A stretch of 64,000 nucleotides of DNA from Paraburkholderia sp. BL21I4N1 (GCF_002973525.1 NZ_PVEN01000016.1:1-64000), one strand, 5' to 3'. Positions 11,448 to 21,272 are shown, numbered from the stretch's first letter. Notes: generated from the sequence alone by a model not told the origin. Made by a program: numbers and translations.

Positions 11448-12497
11448 TTACTTCGAAGCCCACGACGAGAACCGCTGCTCCAGTTCATCGCCATGATCGG
11501 TCCAGAACGCGAGGTTCTGCAGCACGGCGTTCTTGCCGTTGGCCGGCGAGTTCGGCAGATTGGCGAGCGTCTTCGCGTCGAGCGCCTTGATGGCCGTCAC
11601 ATTCACCGGACCATAGGCGATGTTATGCGCGTAGTCCTGCTGCGGCTTCGACGAGATCGAATAAGCAATGTACTTCTCGGCCAGCGCTTTGTTCGGCGTG
11701 CCCTTCGGAATCGCCCAATAGTCGAGGTCGTAGATGCTGCCGTTCCAGACCACCTTGAGGTTCTTGCCTTCGCGCTGCGCGGCGTCGATCCGGCCGTTGT
11801 ACGCGGTGGACATCACCACGTCGCCCGCCACGAGGAATTGCGGCGGCTGCGCGCCTGCTTCCCACCATTGAATATTCGGCTTCAACTCGTCGAGCTTCTT
11901 GAATGCACGGTCCTGGCCTTCCTTCGTGGCGAGCACCTTGTAGACGTCTTTCGGCGGCACGCCGTCGGCCATCAGCGCGAATTCGAGGTTGTAGCGCGCG
12001 CCCTTGCGCATTGCGCGTTTGCCCGGGAATTTCTTCACGTCCCAGAAGTCGGCCCAGCCGGTCGGCGCGGTTTTCAGCTTGTCGGCGTTATACGCGAGCG
12101 CCGTGGACCACACGAAAAAGCCGACGCCGCACGTTTGCGGCGCTTCGGGAATCAGATCCGACTTCTTGCCGAGCTTCGACCAGTCGAGCTTCTCGTACAG
12201 GCCTTCATCGCAGCCACGGCCGATGTCGCCCGATTCGACTTCCACCACGTCCCAATTCACATGCTTGGCTTCGACCATGGCCTTCACTTTGGCCTGCTCG
12301 CCGTTGTATTCGACGGCGGTCACTTTGTTGCTGGTCTGCGTTTCGAACGGCTGGTTGAACGCCGCCTTCTGCGCGTCGCCATTCGCGCCGCCAAAGTTGA
12401 CGACCGTCAGTTCGGCGGCATTGACTTGCGCGGCGCCCAGCGCGAGCGCGACAGCACCGACAGCGATGGCGCAGCGCGATTTCACGATCTTGCTCAT
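11448..12497 (-). CDS. periplasmic polyamine-type solute-binding protein
   Basis: A 349-residue exported binding protein of the PotD/PotF type. The signal peptide covers about 1-27, ending QVNAAELTV. Motifs typical of the group follow: VVNFGGANGDAQKAAF near the N-terminus, WDVVEVESGD, and the hinge-region VWNGSIYDLDYWAIPKGTPN. It captures the substrate and delivers it to the two permeases downstream. The start at 12497 follows a clear AAGGAGAG and excludes an 11-residue extension. The ligand cannot be fixed from sequence; polyamines, GABA-like amines or related cations are all possible. Confidence 0.9.
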   Translation of the reverse strand: MSKIVKSRCAIAVGAVALALGAAQVNAAELTVVNFGGANGDAQKAAFNQPFETQTSNKVTAVEYNGEQAKVKAMVEAKHVNWDVVEVESGDIGRGCDEGLYEKLDWSKLGKKSDLIPEAPQTCGVGFFVWSTALAYNADKLKTAPTGWADFWDVKKFPGKRAMRKGARYNLEFALMADGVPPKDVYKVLATKEGQDRAFKKLDELKPNIQWWEAGAQPPQFLVAGDVVMSTAYNGRIDAAQREGKNLKVVWNGSIYDLDYWAIPKGTPNKALAEKYIAYSISSKPQQDYAHNIAYGPVNVTAIKALDAKTLANLPNSPANGKNAVLQNLAFWTDHGDELEQRFSSWASK

Positions 12498-12634
12498 GGT
12501 GTGTTGCTCTCCTTGGGTGATGTGCTTCAAATCTGTGTACGACGCGGTTTTGTTATGTGCTGCTGGGAAGACCTACGCACGTAGGGCGCATTGCACGCCC
12601 GGCGTGTTCACTACATTCAATACGCTCAACGTCT

Positions 12635-13744
12635 TTAAGCTTCGGCAAAAACCCGCAGGTGCTCCGGTGCGAACTCCAGTGCGACCGGTGCGCCAGGTGC
12701 AAAGGTATCGAGCGCCGCCGTGCCGAGCGGCACCTTCACGAAACATTCGTCCTGCTGCGGCAAACCGCAGCGCATCCGCACGTGGTCGCCGAAATAGATC
12801 AGCCCGCGCGCTTCGCCGCTTAGCGCGTTGGCGCCGGCGCGCCACTCACCGTTCGGCGTGCCATTGGCCAGCTTCATGCGCTCGGGCCGGATACACGCGA
12901 CCGCCGACGCACCCGCTCGCGCGCCGCCGATATTGCGGCCGGTGAGACGCGTACCGTCGCTCAGATGAAACTCGCAGAACTCGCCGTCGACATTCGCGAT
13001 CGTGCCGCGCAACTTGTTGCTGTCGCCGATAAAGTTGGCGACGAACTCGTTGCACGGCGATTCGTACAGACGATCCACGGTATCGAGTTGCTGCACGATG
13101 CCTTTATCGAACACGGCGACGCGATCGGACATGGTCAGCGCTTCACCTTGATCGTGCGTGACGTACACGAAGGTGACGCCGAGCTTCTCGTGCAATGACT
13201 TGAGCTCGTACTGCATGTGTTCGCGCAACTGTTTGTCCAGCGCGCCGAGCGGTTCGTCCATCAGCACGAGCTTCGGTTCGAACACCAGGGCACGGGCGAG
13301 CGCGATACGCTGCTGCTGGCCGCCCGACAACTGCGCCGGATAGCGCTTCGCGAAGCTCTCCATGCGCACCATTTTCAGCGCGTTATTTGTGCGTTCCGCA
13401 CGCTCCTGCGCCGAAACCTTGCGCACGGTCAACGGATACGCGACGTTCTGCTCGACGGTGAGGTGCGGAAACAGCGCGTAGTTCTGAAACACCATGCCGA
13501 TGTTGCGCTTATGCGGCGGCACCGTATTGAGCAACGTGCCGTCGAGCCAGATCTCGCCGCCGGTGGGAAATTCGAAACCCGCCAGCATCATCAGGCAAGT
13601 GGTTTTGCCTGAACCCGACGGTCCGAGCAGCGTCAGGAATTCGCCCTGATAGATGTCCAGATCGAGCTGTTTGACGACCAGCGTTTCGCCGTCGTAGGTC
13701 TTGCGCACGCCGCGAAAGCTGACGATCACGTCATCGGTTTTCAT
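12635..13744 (-). CDS. ABC transporter ATPase, PotA type
   Basis: A 369-residue ATPase. Walker A is GPSGSGKTT, the Q-loop region is GMVFQNYALFPHLTV, the signature is LSGGQQQR, Walker B is LVLMDEPLGALD and the switch His is in VYVTHDQGEA. A C-terminal TOBE/OB domain (about 285-369) is typical of PotA/MalK-like proteins. It energises the four-gene importer and is its first gene. The ATG at 13744 has an AGGAG upstream; the longer frame from 13804 would run into the divergent promoter region. The gene is divergent from a MocR regulator 130 bp away, which suggests local control. Confidence 0.92.
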   Translation of the reverse strand: MKTDDVIVSFRGVRKTYDGETLVVKQLDLDIYQGEFLTLLGPSGSGKTTCLMMLAGFEFPTGGEIWLDGTLLNTVPPHKRNIGMVFQNYALFPHLTVEQNVAYPLTVRKVSAQERAERTNNALKMVRMESFAKRYPAQLSGGQQQRIALARALVFEPKLVLMDEPLGALDKQLREHMQYELKSLHEKLGVTFVYVTHDQGEALTMSDRVAVFDKGIVQQLDTVDRLYESPCNEFVANFIGDSNKLRGTIANVDGEFCEFHLSDGTRLTGRNIGGARAGASAVACIRPERMKLANGTPNGEWRAGANALSGEARGLIYFGDHVRMRCGLPQQDECFVKVPLGTAALDTFAPGAPVALEFAPEHLRVFAEA

Positions 13745-13830
13745 CGCTCCAGTCTCCTCTGCGATCCAGCTGGCTCCCCCTGCAAAACAGCGGGATTGTG
13801 TCAATTGCGTGGCTCACTATAGACCGTTAC

Positions 13831-13872
13831 GGTTCTACAATATGGAACCATTTCATTATTCCGGATAGAACC
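13831..13872. promoter_or_regulatory. putative MocR operator in the divergent promoter region
   Basis: Three related 7-mers lie between the divergent ATPase and MocR genes: GGTTCTA (13831-13837), TGGAACC (13843-13849) and TAGAACC (13866-13872). The outer two are perfect inverted copies; the inner and right ones are direct copies with one mismatch, 23 bp apart. MocR/PdxR-type proteins commonly bind such mixed direct and inverted repeats. A TATAGT hexamer on the minus strand (13816-13821) could be the -10 box of the transporter operon. Confidence 0.6.
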
Positions 13873-13874
13873 AC

Positions 13875-15431
13875 TTGGACACCGTGATCTTGTCGGATTG
13901 GCTCGCCGCGAGGCTCGACCGCACGGCCGCCGAACCGGTCTACAGACAGACGTTGCGGCTGATGCAGCAGGCCATTCTGACCGGCCAGCTGCCGCCCGGC
14001 ACCAAGCTGCCGAGTTCACGCACGCTCGCCGAAGACCTCGGCATTGCGCGCAATACGGTGCTGCACGTCTACGATCAGTTGACCGCCGAAGGCTACGTGA
14101 TTTCAACCACCGGCAGCGGCACCTATGTCGCGGACACGAGACCGGACACGGCCGCGATGAACACGCGCAAACAGCCCCTGGTAGCGAGTGTCGACACGCC
14201 GACGCGTCCCGCCGCAGACTCGCTGCCACCACCGCCGTCGCCGAAACGCGATCTCGGCGACCTGTCGGCGCGTGGGCGCCGGCTGATCGACAAAGCGGGC
14301 GTATCCGCCAAGCAATGGGGTGCATTCATGCCGGGCGTGCCCGACGTCGCCGAATTTCCGGCGCGTACGTGGAGCCGCCTGCAGGCCAGGTTGTGGAAAG
14401 AGGCCAATCCCGATCTGCTCACTTACGCGCCGGGCGGCGGATATCGACCCTTGCGGCGTGCGCTGTCGGACTATCTGCGCGTGGCGCGCTCGGTGAACTG
14501 CACGCCCGATCAGATCATCATCACCACGGGTATTCACCAGTCGATCGATCTGGCGGTGCGTTTATTGACCGACGTCGGCGATCGCGCGTGGGTCGAGGAG
14601 CCCTGCTATTGGGGCGCGCGCAGTGTGCTGCAGTCGTCGGGGATCACGCTGGTGCCGGTGCCCGTGGACGCTGAAGGTCTGAATCCGCGTGAACAAGATT
14701 TGCAACAGCCGCCGCGTCTCGCGCTCGTCACGCCATCGCATCAATATCCGCTCGGTATGGTGATGAGCCTCGCGCGGCGCCGCACGCTGCTCGAATACGC
14801 GCGTCAGCACAACGTCTGGATTATCGAAGACGACTACGACAGTGAATTCCGCTACGGCAGCCGTCCGCTCGCATCGCTGCAAGGACTCGACGAAGCCGGC
14901 CAGGTGATCTACGTGGGCAGCCTCGGGAAGATGCTGTTTCCGGGCTTGCGGATTGGCTACATGATCGCGCCGGAGCATCTCGTGGAGACCTTCCGGACCG
15001 GCGTCGCGGAGTTGTATCGCGAGGGACAGTTGATGCAGCAGGCGGTGATGACGGACTTCATCATGGACGGCCATCTCACGTCGCACGTTCGGCGCATGCG
15101 CGCGTTGTACGGCGAGCGCAGGCAGATTCTGATCGACGCGATCACGGCGCGCTTCGGCAACGAACTGCCGGTCATGGGCGACGAAGCCGGTTTGCATCTG
15201 GTGCTCGGTTTGCCGGATCACGCGAACGATCGCGCGGTGACTGCCGCCGCTTTCGATGCCGGCGTGATCGTGCGTCCGCTCGCCAGCTACTACAGCAGCG
15301 ATACGCCCGCGCGGCGCGGTTTGCTGCTGGGCTATGCGTGCGTGCCGAACGAGAAGATCGGCCCCGCGTTCGACACGCTCGCGCGGGTGATCGAGCAGAC
15401 CGCGCTGAAGAAGCCGACGCGCGCCGCCTGA
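13875..15431 (+). CDS. MocR/PdxR-type regulator (GntR HTH fused to aminotransferase domain)
   Basis: About 518 residues. The N-terminal winged helix (about 20-88) has LPPGTKLPSSRTLAEDLGIA and RNTVLHVYDQLTAEGYV, typical of GntR. The rest is a type I aminotransferase-like domain with the PLP-lysine motif SLGKMLFPGLRIGY (Lys352 by this numbering) and the IIEDDYDSEFRY aspartate motif. Such regulators sense PLP or an amino compound; GabR and PdxR are examples. The reading frame has no ATG near its start: TTG (13875) or GTG (13884) are the options, and neither has a good ribosome site. Divergence from a polyamine-type importer suggests it controls that operon. Confidence 0.9.
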   Translation: MDTVILSDWLAARLDRTAAEPVYRQTLRLMQQAILTGQLPPGTKLPSSRTLAEDLGIARNTVLHVYDQLTAEGYVISTTGSGTYVADTRPDTAAMNTRKQPLVASVDTPTRPAADSLPPPPSPKRDLGDLSARGRRLIDKAGVSAKQWGAFMPGVPDVAEFPARTWSRLQARLWKEANPDLLTYAPGGGYRPLRRALSDYLRVARSVNCTPDQIIITTGIHQSIDLAVRLLTDVGDRAWVEEPCYWGARSVLQSSGITLVPVPVDAEGLNPREQDLQQPPRLALVTPSHQYPLGMVMSLARRRTLLEYARQHNVWIIEDDYDSEFRYGSRPLASLQGLDEAGQVIYVGSLGKMLFPGLRIGYMIAPEHLVETFRTGVAELYREGQLMQQAVMTDFIMDGHLTSHVRRMRALYGERRQILIDAITARFGNELPVMGDEAGLHLVLGLPDHANDRAVTAAAFDAGVIVRPLASYYSSDTPARRGLLLGYACVPNEKIGPAFDTLARVIEQTALKKPTRAA

Positions 15432-15509
15432 ATCTGCGGCGGCACGCGTTGCGTGACTTCGAGTGCCATGGCGCGCTCGGGGCAGCGCGCAGCGCTCGCC
15501 GCGATCACG

Positions 15510-18500
15510 TTACTTCAAGCCGAAATCGACCCGCGTGGTCGCGCCCTTGTCCTTGATACCGTCGGCATTCAGCTTCGGCGCAACGATAAACACACGGCTG
15601 CTGTCGATCTTGCCGTCCAGATACTGCTGCACGCTCTGCGCCCGCTGCTGCGCGAGCTGACGCAGGCTGGCGTCGTCGATCGGTGCGTTGGCGGCGATCG
15701 CGCTCTTCATTTCATCGTCCGGCAAGCTCTTGGTCAGACCGACGAAATTGCGCGGCTTCTTGAAGTCGGCGGACTTGTAGGCCTTGGTCAAATACTTGTC
15801 GTAATCCTTCGGATCGACCGTGACCGTCGACAGATCGACGCTCTCGCCGTTGCCCACCACGTCCTTGATCTTCTGCTGCTTGACCAGACGGTCCACATAT
15901 TGCGTGCGCAACGCGGGTTCGTCGACAGCGGGGTCGACGCGGCCGATCAGGTCCATCTTCACCGACGTCTTGTCGGCCAGCGCCTTGACGATCGTGTCGA
16001 GCTTCTTGTTGTCCGCGTCAGTGAGTTTCGCGGAGCCCGGCTCGAATTCGACATAGCCCAATTCCTCGCCACCACCGCCGAACGCGTTGGCGATCAGCGA
16101 GAACGGTGCAGTCACCGCCTTCTGCAGCAGGTTAAGCACCGCGTGCCAGATTAGCCCACCAACGCTGAACTCAGGATTCGACAACGACCCCGAGACCGGC
16201 AGATTCACGTCGATTTCACCGCGCGAATTCTTCAGCAGCGAGATCGCGAGACGCACCGGTAGTTTGGTTGCCGTATCGTTCTGCACGTGGTCGCCGAACG
16301 TGAGTTGATCGATGAACAGGTGATTGTTCGCGTTCAGCTGATCGTTATCGAGCTTGTAGTGCAGATCGACGTTCAGCTTGCCCTTGGTGATCGGATAGCC
16401 TGCATATTTCGCGGAATACGGCGTGAGGTTGGTCAGCTCGATATCGTGCGCGCTCGCCGTCAGATCGAGCGCCGGTTTCGCGATCAGCGGATTGACCGTG
16501 CCGCGAATCGATAGCGGACCGTTGGCCGCCAGTTTCGCGGCGACATCGACCGGCGCGGCGGTCGTGGACTGCGTGCCGAACGCGCCGATCGTGCCCGTAA
16601 TGCCGACCAGATTCGCCGTGAAATTCGGCTTGATGAAGTTGTCCGTGTAGGTCACGCGGCCTTGCTGCAAGACCAGTTGACCGAAGTGCAACTTGACCGG
16701 GCTTTGCGGCGGCGTAGCGGCTGTCACGGCGGCGGGCGCGGCGGGGGTAGCCGACGAAGCCGGTGCGGATGCGGACGCAGCCTCCACCGCCGGCGCTTGC
16801 GGCGTCAGCGGCACCGGCTCGGCGCCGCTCTTGTCGCGCGTCAGTGACTGGGGCGCGCCGCTTTCATGCGCGACCACGTCCTTGAGGTTGAGCTTGCCTT
16901 GTGCGTCGAGCAGCACGCGTCCGTAGAACTTCGTGAAGGTGACTTTGCCCGCATCAACCTCCGTGCCGCGCTCGTCGTAGTCGGCTTTGAGGTTGGTCAG
17001 CGCGAGCGAGCCCCAGCCCGCGAACGGGTCGGAAGTCGCCTTGTCGAGCATCCGCACGTCGACCAGCGCCATGTCGCCGTGATAGTTGGCCTTCAGCGAC
17101 TTCGCCTGGCTCAGCGCAAGTTCGCCGTTCGCGTTGAGCAACGCGCTCGCGATCACCGCGTTGAGCTTGCTGCCAAAGTACGGCTCGAAAGCCGCCGCGT
17201 CGAGCCGGTTCGCGTTCACCTTGACCGCGACCTTGAGCGGCGTGGCCGTGACGTCGCCCTTCACGCCGAGCGTGCCTTTCTTGTTCAACGTGGCCTGCAG
17301 ATCGATCGGCAGCGGACGGCTGAGGTCGTCGCTAATCTGCTGCACTTTCAGTTGCAACGGCGTGATGCTCAGGCGCACCGGTTGTGGCGTGGTGTTGTCG
17401 GTGAAATTGGCGGTCGCGTCTTTCAGGTTCAATTCGCCGATCTTGTAGTGCCACACGGGCCCTTGCGCCTGCGCCTTCTTGACCGCGTGAATCGCCGTGC
17501 GCTGCTGCTCGGCTTCATGCGGACCGGCCAGCGACGTGAGATTGATGCTGCCGTCTTTCAGGCGTTGCGCGTCGACCGAAAGACCGGTCGTATCGACGCT
17601 CGTGATGTCCGCCGTGCGTGCCGCCACGTCCACCTGCTTGATCGCCACGTGCGCCTGCGCGAGCGCGACGAGCGGCTGCCTGCTGCCGCGCGCCGCCAGC
17701 TTTAGCGATTGCAGATCGAGCTGCGTGTCGTCGACCATCACGGCGACCGGCGCTTTCGACCAGTTCGCGCCGAGATTCACGGTGGCGGACAGCGCGCCGT
17801 CGGTCACTTGCGCGGCGGTTGCGGTGTCGATATACGGCTGCAGCAGCGGCAGCTTCAGCGACTTCAGATCGAGCTTCGCGCTCGCGGTCTTCGCGACGAG
17901 GCCGAACGCACCCGCCACACCAAGCGAACCGGCGCCGTCCTTGAAATCGGTATTCAGCGTGTAATGCGCCGGTGCGGTGGCGAGCGTCGAGAAATCGGTC
18001 AGCGTCACAGCCAGTTTTTGCAGACCGAGATCGACGGGGCGCGAGGCGGCTTCGTCGTGAACGTTCACGGTGCCGTCATTCAGCGCGAGGCGTTTGATCG
18101 CCAGATCCAGCGGCGGCGCAACCGTTTCCGTTGCAGCGGCGCCGGATGCGATAGCCGGTGCGCTGGCCGTCGTGGCCGACGAGGCGGCAGCCGAGGCTGA
18201 GGCCGACGATGCCGAGGCTGTCGCCGGAGCAGACGCCGACGGCGCAGGCGCGAACATGTGCTCGACACTCAACACACCGTCTTTGTCGCGCGCCAGCTCG
18301 GCGCTCGGCGCGTCGATGCGGATCTCATCGAAGTGATAGAGGCTCTTCAACGGCTCCAGCGTCGCGGCCGCCACGTGCACCGCATGGGCCGCGAAGAACG
18401 GCGCCTTGCCCTGATCCCGCACGTCCACGTCGATCATATCGACGGTGCCGGCCACACGCAGCGACGGCGCGTCGTTGGAGATCACGAAGTTGAGTTTGAG

Positions 18501-19310
18501 GTCGGTGGACAGCTTGCCGGACTGCACGATCACCGGCAGTTTGGTCGGCACATACGACATGAGCTTGGGCACGTCGAGCCCGTCGAAGCGCAGCGACACT
18601 TCCGATTCGCGTGACGTGGCGAACGGCTTGGTCTTGCCGTCGATCGCCAGCGGACTGCCGTCGATCCGCGCGCGCAGCAACGGCTCGACGAAGATGTCGG
18701 TTTTCGACGGCAACGTGGCGATAAACGGAATCCCGAGCTTCCATTGATCGATCACATGGGTCACACCGAGCAGCTTATCGTCGAACGTGATCTGGCCGTT
18801 TTCGAGGCGAATATTCGACACGGAGAACAGCGTCGGCTTGCTATCGGGGCTGGTCGGCTGTTTCGAGAATTTGTCGATCAGGTCGGTGAAATTGAAACGC
18901 TGCGCGTCGTAACGAACAATATGAAAACGCGGCGAATCGAGCTGCACTTCGTCGACGATCGGCGCCGCGCGAAACAGCGAACTCCACGACGCCTGCACGA
19001 TAAGCCGCGAAATATCGACGAAATCGCCCGCGCCGTCTTTATCGCCGATATGCACGCGGTCGGCTTCGAGTCGAAGCGTATAGGGATTGAGCGCAATCCT
19101 GCCAATGGTGGCTGGACGGTCGAGCTGTTTGCCGAGCTGTTGCTCGGCAATATGGCGAATCAGCGGCGGTGCCGCGAAGAAGCCGAGCAGACCGAACACT
19201 ACGATGAAAATGAGCAGGCCGATCAGGACACGCCGGGTCCGGCGCGACTGCGCGACATCGCGCACGGTCTGCATGGAGGATGCTAATGATGCTTTGTTGA
19301 GGCTTGCCAT
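15510..19310 (-). CDS. DUF748 / AsmA-like giant envelope protein
   Basis: A 1266-residue protein. One membrane anchor near the N-terminus (about 28-47, VLIGLLIFIVVFGLLGFFAA) is followed by a very long periplasmic part built of repeated beta-rich segments with themes such as LRLEADRVHIGDKDG and LDVPKLMSY. This fits the DUF748/AsmA-like superfamily, whose members are thought to help move lipids between membranes. Two Ala/Ser-rich low-complexity linkers occur, near residues 350-400 and 860-890. The last 150 residues include YVEFEPGSAKLTDADNKKLD, an OmpA-like theme. The ATG at 19310 is preferred because the alternative at 19274 has no ribosome site and would cut off the basic N-terminal segment. 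Confidence 0.82.
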   Translation of the reverse strand: MASLNKASLASSMQTVRDVAQSRRTRRVLIGLLIFIVVFGLLGFFAAPPLIRHIAEQQLGKQLDRPATIGRIALNPYTLRLEADRVHIGDKDGAGDFVDISRLIVQASWSSLFRAAPIVDEVQLDSPRFHIVRYDAQRFNFTDLIDKFSKQPTSPDSKPTLFSVSNIRLENGQITFDDKLLGVTHVIDQWKLGIPFIATLPSKTDIFVEPLLRARIDGSPLAIDGKTKPFATSRESEVSLRFDGLDVPKLMSYVPTKLPVIVQSGKLSTDLKLNFVISNDAPSLRVAGTVDMIDVDVRDQGKAPFFAAHAVHVAAATLEPLKSLYHFDEIRIDAPSAELARDKDGVLSVEHMFAPAPSASAPATASASSASASAAASSATTASAPAIASGAAATETVAPPLDLAIKRLALNDGTVNVHDEAASRPVDLGLQKLAVTLTDFSTLATAPAHYTLNTDFKDGAGSLGVAGAFGLVAKTASAKLDLKSLKLPLLQPYIDTATAAQVTDGALSATVNLGANWSKAPVAVMVDDTQLDLQSLKLAARGSRQPLVALAQAHVAIKQVDVAARTADITSVDTTGLSVDAQRLKDGSINLTSLAGPHEAEQQRTAIHAVKKAQAQGPVWHYKIGELNLKDATANFTDNTTPQPVRLSITPLQLKVQQISDDLSRPLPIDLQATLNKKGTLGVKGDVTATPLKVAVKVNANRLDAAAFEPYFGSKLNAVIASALLNANGELALSQAKSLKANYHGDMALVDVRMLDKATSDPFAGWGSLALTNLKADYDERGTEVDAGKVTFTKFYGRVLLDAQGKLNLKDVVAHESGAPQSLTRDKSGAEPVPLTPQAPAVEAASASAPASSATPAAPAAVTAATPPQSPVKLHFGQLVLQQGRVTYTDNFIKPNFTANLVGITGTIGAFGTQSTTAAPVDVAAKLAANGPLSIRGTVNPLIAKPALDLTASAHDIELTNLTPYSAKYAGYPITKGKLNVDLHYKLDNDQLNANNHLFIDQLTFGDHVQNDTATKLPVRLAISLLKNSRGEIDVNLPVSGSLSNPEFSVGGLIWHAVLNLLQKAVTAPFSLIANAFGGGGEELGYVEFEPGSAKLTDADNKKLDTIVKALADKTSVKMDLIGRVDPAVDEPALRTQYVDRLVKQQKIKDVVGNGESVDLSTVTVDPKDYDKYLTKAYKSADFKKPRNFVGLTKSLPDDEMKSAIAANAPIDDASLRQLAQQRAQSVQQYLDGKIDSSRVFIVAPKLNADGIKDKGATTRVDFGLK

Positions 19311-19444
19311 GCTCGGTCTTGGGTAGTGCGGCGGCAAGCCCGCCGCGAAAACGAAAATCCCGCAAGCGGCAGTATAAGTCGTGAATCTGGTGGGGGATAG
19401 AAATGTAAGCCGGGGCTTACACAATCGCTGACGCGATTAAAAGT

Positions 19445-19476
19445 TTATGCCCGCCGTTTTACAACGGCGGGCATAA
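19445..19476 (-). terminator. hairpin after the DUF1254 gene
   Basis: A 14-bp perfect stem (TTATGCCCGCCGTT and its complement) with a 4-nt loop at 19459-19462. It sits 48 bp after the DUF1254 stop and 135 bp before the DUF748 start, both on the minus strand. The following minus-strand bases (ACTTTTAATC) are only modestly T-rich, so termination may be incomplete. Confidence 0.65.
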
Positions 19477-19524
19477 GTTAATCGATGCATCAAACACGCG
19501 CTGCTGTCACATCAGCGACGCATT

Positions 19525-20943
19525 TCACTGACGCACGACCGCCGGCGGTTGCCAGCTTCCGTCGGTGGCTTGCGGCTTCGGTGCATACAAACGCAGCACC
19601 AGTTGCAGATCGGCGCGCGGCGCCGGCAACCAGTTGCCGCTCTTGCCACGTACCGACGAGACCGTCACGTCGAGCGAACCGTCGCGATTGCGACGTGCGC
19701 CGTTGCGATCGCCGACCGCCAGACGCGCCGGCGCGCTTTCACCCAACGCACCGTCTTTCGTATAGGCCGTGATCGACCAGAAACCGCGCACCGGCGGCAA
19801 CTGGTTCGGCGCAAAGTGAATCACATAGCGATTGGCGCCGTTCAGCGCACGACCGTCGCTGTCTTGCGTGACGACCGCTCGGACTTCGTCGTCTTTCGTG
19901 CCGATACCCGGTTGCATCGACGCAGCGTAAGCACGCAACGCGTAGTCGGGACCGTAATTGCCGACGCCGTCGCCGAACCAGTTCCAGCCGTTGCCGTTCA
20001 GCAGATTGGACGGCGCCGTGACGACCCGTTCATGACCTTCGGTGAGGCCGGCGGCAATCGCATCGGCCGCCTTCGGCAGCTTGACTGGCTCGCCCGGCGT
20101 CACGCCGAGGTCGGCGAGGAATTTCAGCGCATGCGGATCGGCCGGGGTCGGCGGATTGTCGGGCAAGGCTTGCGCGAGTCGCGTGAAAAAACCGTTGGCG
20201 TCGAGCGCGGCGACTTGCGCGGCCGGCGTGCCGGATGCGCTCACGGCCGCGTCGGCGGCATTGCTGCGCGGCGGCGTAATCGTCGCCGTGCGCGTGTCGC
20301 CGGCGTAGACGCTAAGCGGCGCAACGCGAATGGCGCGCTGCAACTTGCGGACCGCCGTCAGGTCGCGCGTGCCGTTCGACTGGATACGCACGCTCACCCA
20401 CGCGTTACGGGTCGGCACGTCGACGCGCTTCACACCCTTGGGCAGGTCGCCCTGCCAGCCGGGGCCGACAAAGGCAATCGTTTGCGATTTAATGCCGGCC
20501 GCGCGAGCAGTGAATTGTGCACTGGTCGACCAGACGACGTTGGTCCACATGTCCAGCACGCGGGCATCGACGTAACGGCCGTGCGAATCGGGTAGCGAAA
20601 CGATCACCGGCTCGCTGCCGACGTCCAGCCAGCCGGTCGAGTCGAGCGTGTCGAGGCTCGGCTGCGGCGGGTTGGATGCACCGACCGGCGGCAACGCCTG
20701 CGCGTGGCGCAGCGTATTGAGCGGCGCCTGGCCCGGATCGGTGCCGACCGCCGCGTCGCGCGCGACGCCCATCAGCACCAGCGGGTAGCCGAATACGTAC
20801 GAGTCGGCGACTTCGTCCTTGATCCAGCCCGTGGGTTTCTGAGTCGCAACAGGAGGCGACGCGCAACCGGCCAGAAACGCGAGGCCTGCGAACGATGCGC
20901 AGGTCCAATGAAGCGAAAACAGTTCTCGGCGATTTTTTATCAT
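19525..20943 (-). CDS. DUF1254/DUF1214 domain lipoprotein
   Basis: A 472-residue protein with a lipoprotein signal (lipobox LAGC, Cys27). The N-terminal half matches the DUF1254 pattern (DSYVFGYPLVLMGVARD, WLDVGSEPVIVSLPD, RYVDARVLDMWTNVV). The C-terminal half matches DUF1214 (ANRYVIHFAPNQLPPVRGFW, then ITAYTKDG and GNWLPAPR). The biochemical role of this widespread pair is not established. The start at 20943 is chosen because the long upstream extension has no domain and would run across the promoter region shared with copA. It is divergent from copA. Confidence 0.85.
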   Translation of the reverse strand: MIKNRRELFSLHWTCASFAGLAFLAGCASPPVATQKPTGWIKDEVADSYVFGYPLVLMGVARDAAVGTDPGQAPLNTLRHAQALPPVGASNPPQPSLDTLDSTGWLDVGSEPVIVSLPDSHGRYVDARVLDMWTNVVWSTSAQFTARAAGIKSQTIAFVGPGWQGDLPKGVKRVDVPTRNAWVSVRIQSNGTRDLTAVRKLQRAIRVAPLSVYAGDTRTATITPPRSNAADAAVSASGTPAAQVAALDANGFFTRLAQALPDNPPTPADPHALKFLADLGVTPGEPVKLPKAADAIAAGLTEGHERVVTAPSNLLNGNGWNWFGDGVGNYGPDYALRAYAASMQPGIGTKDDEVRAVVTQDSDGRALNGANRYVIHFAPNQLPPVRGFWSITAYTKDGALGESAPARLAVGDRNGARRNRDGSLDVTVSSVRGKSGNWLPAPRADLQLVLRLYAPKPQATDGSWQPPAVVRQ

Positions 20944-21272
20944 TCGTTCAGGTGGCGGAACGTGCGGTCCTAAGGGAAACGTCGGCGCGCAGCGAGATCT
21001 GCTTTGGCGGGGTCTCCCCAAACCCCGCGCAGCCAGTCCGCCGTGCGCGATGCCGACAACACCGGGTTGTATCGTATCCTTGCTCACCAGGCAAGCGCAA
21101 AGGTATGAATAGCGCGTTGTCATGCACACGCCATAAGCGATTGCGTCGGAGCGGCGGCGCTCCAAGCGGCGACGTTCGGCCGCACCGTGCAATACGTCCT
21201 TGACCTTCCCGTCATGGGAAGGTCGATACTGGGTTCATTACGCGGCCCATGCCGCCATGAGCCTTGCCTACC
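20944..21272. other. 329-bp divergent intergenic region (DUF1254 / copA)
   Basis: No convincing gene is seen. It carries the CueR-type copA promoter at 21200-21230, listed separately. Translated frames crossing it are Arg/Pro-rich and lack ribosome sites. Confidence 0.7.
21200..21230 (+). promoter_or_regulatory. CueR-type copper-responsive promoter of copA
   Basis: The dyad ACCTTCCC-N5-GGGAAGGT (21203-21223) matches the known CueR operator (ACCTTCC-N7-GGAAGGT). It lies between a TTGACC -35 box (21200-21205) and a GATACT -10 box (21225-21230). The spacer is 19 bp, the over-long spacing that MerR-family activators correct by distorting DNA. The copA ATG is 43 bp downstream. No cueR gene is found in the window. 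Confidence 0.88.

Noticed and set aside
10833..12584. 583-codon + strand open frame opposite the ABC transporter genes
   Set aside because: Antisense shadow of a clear permease and binding protein; no ribosome site or domain.
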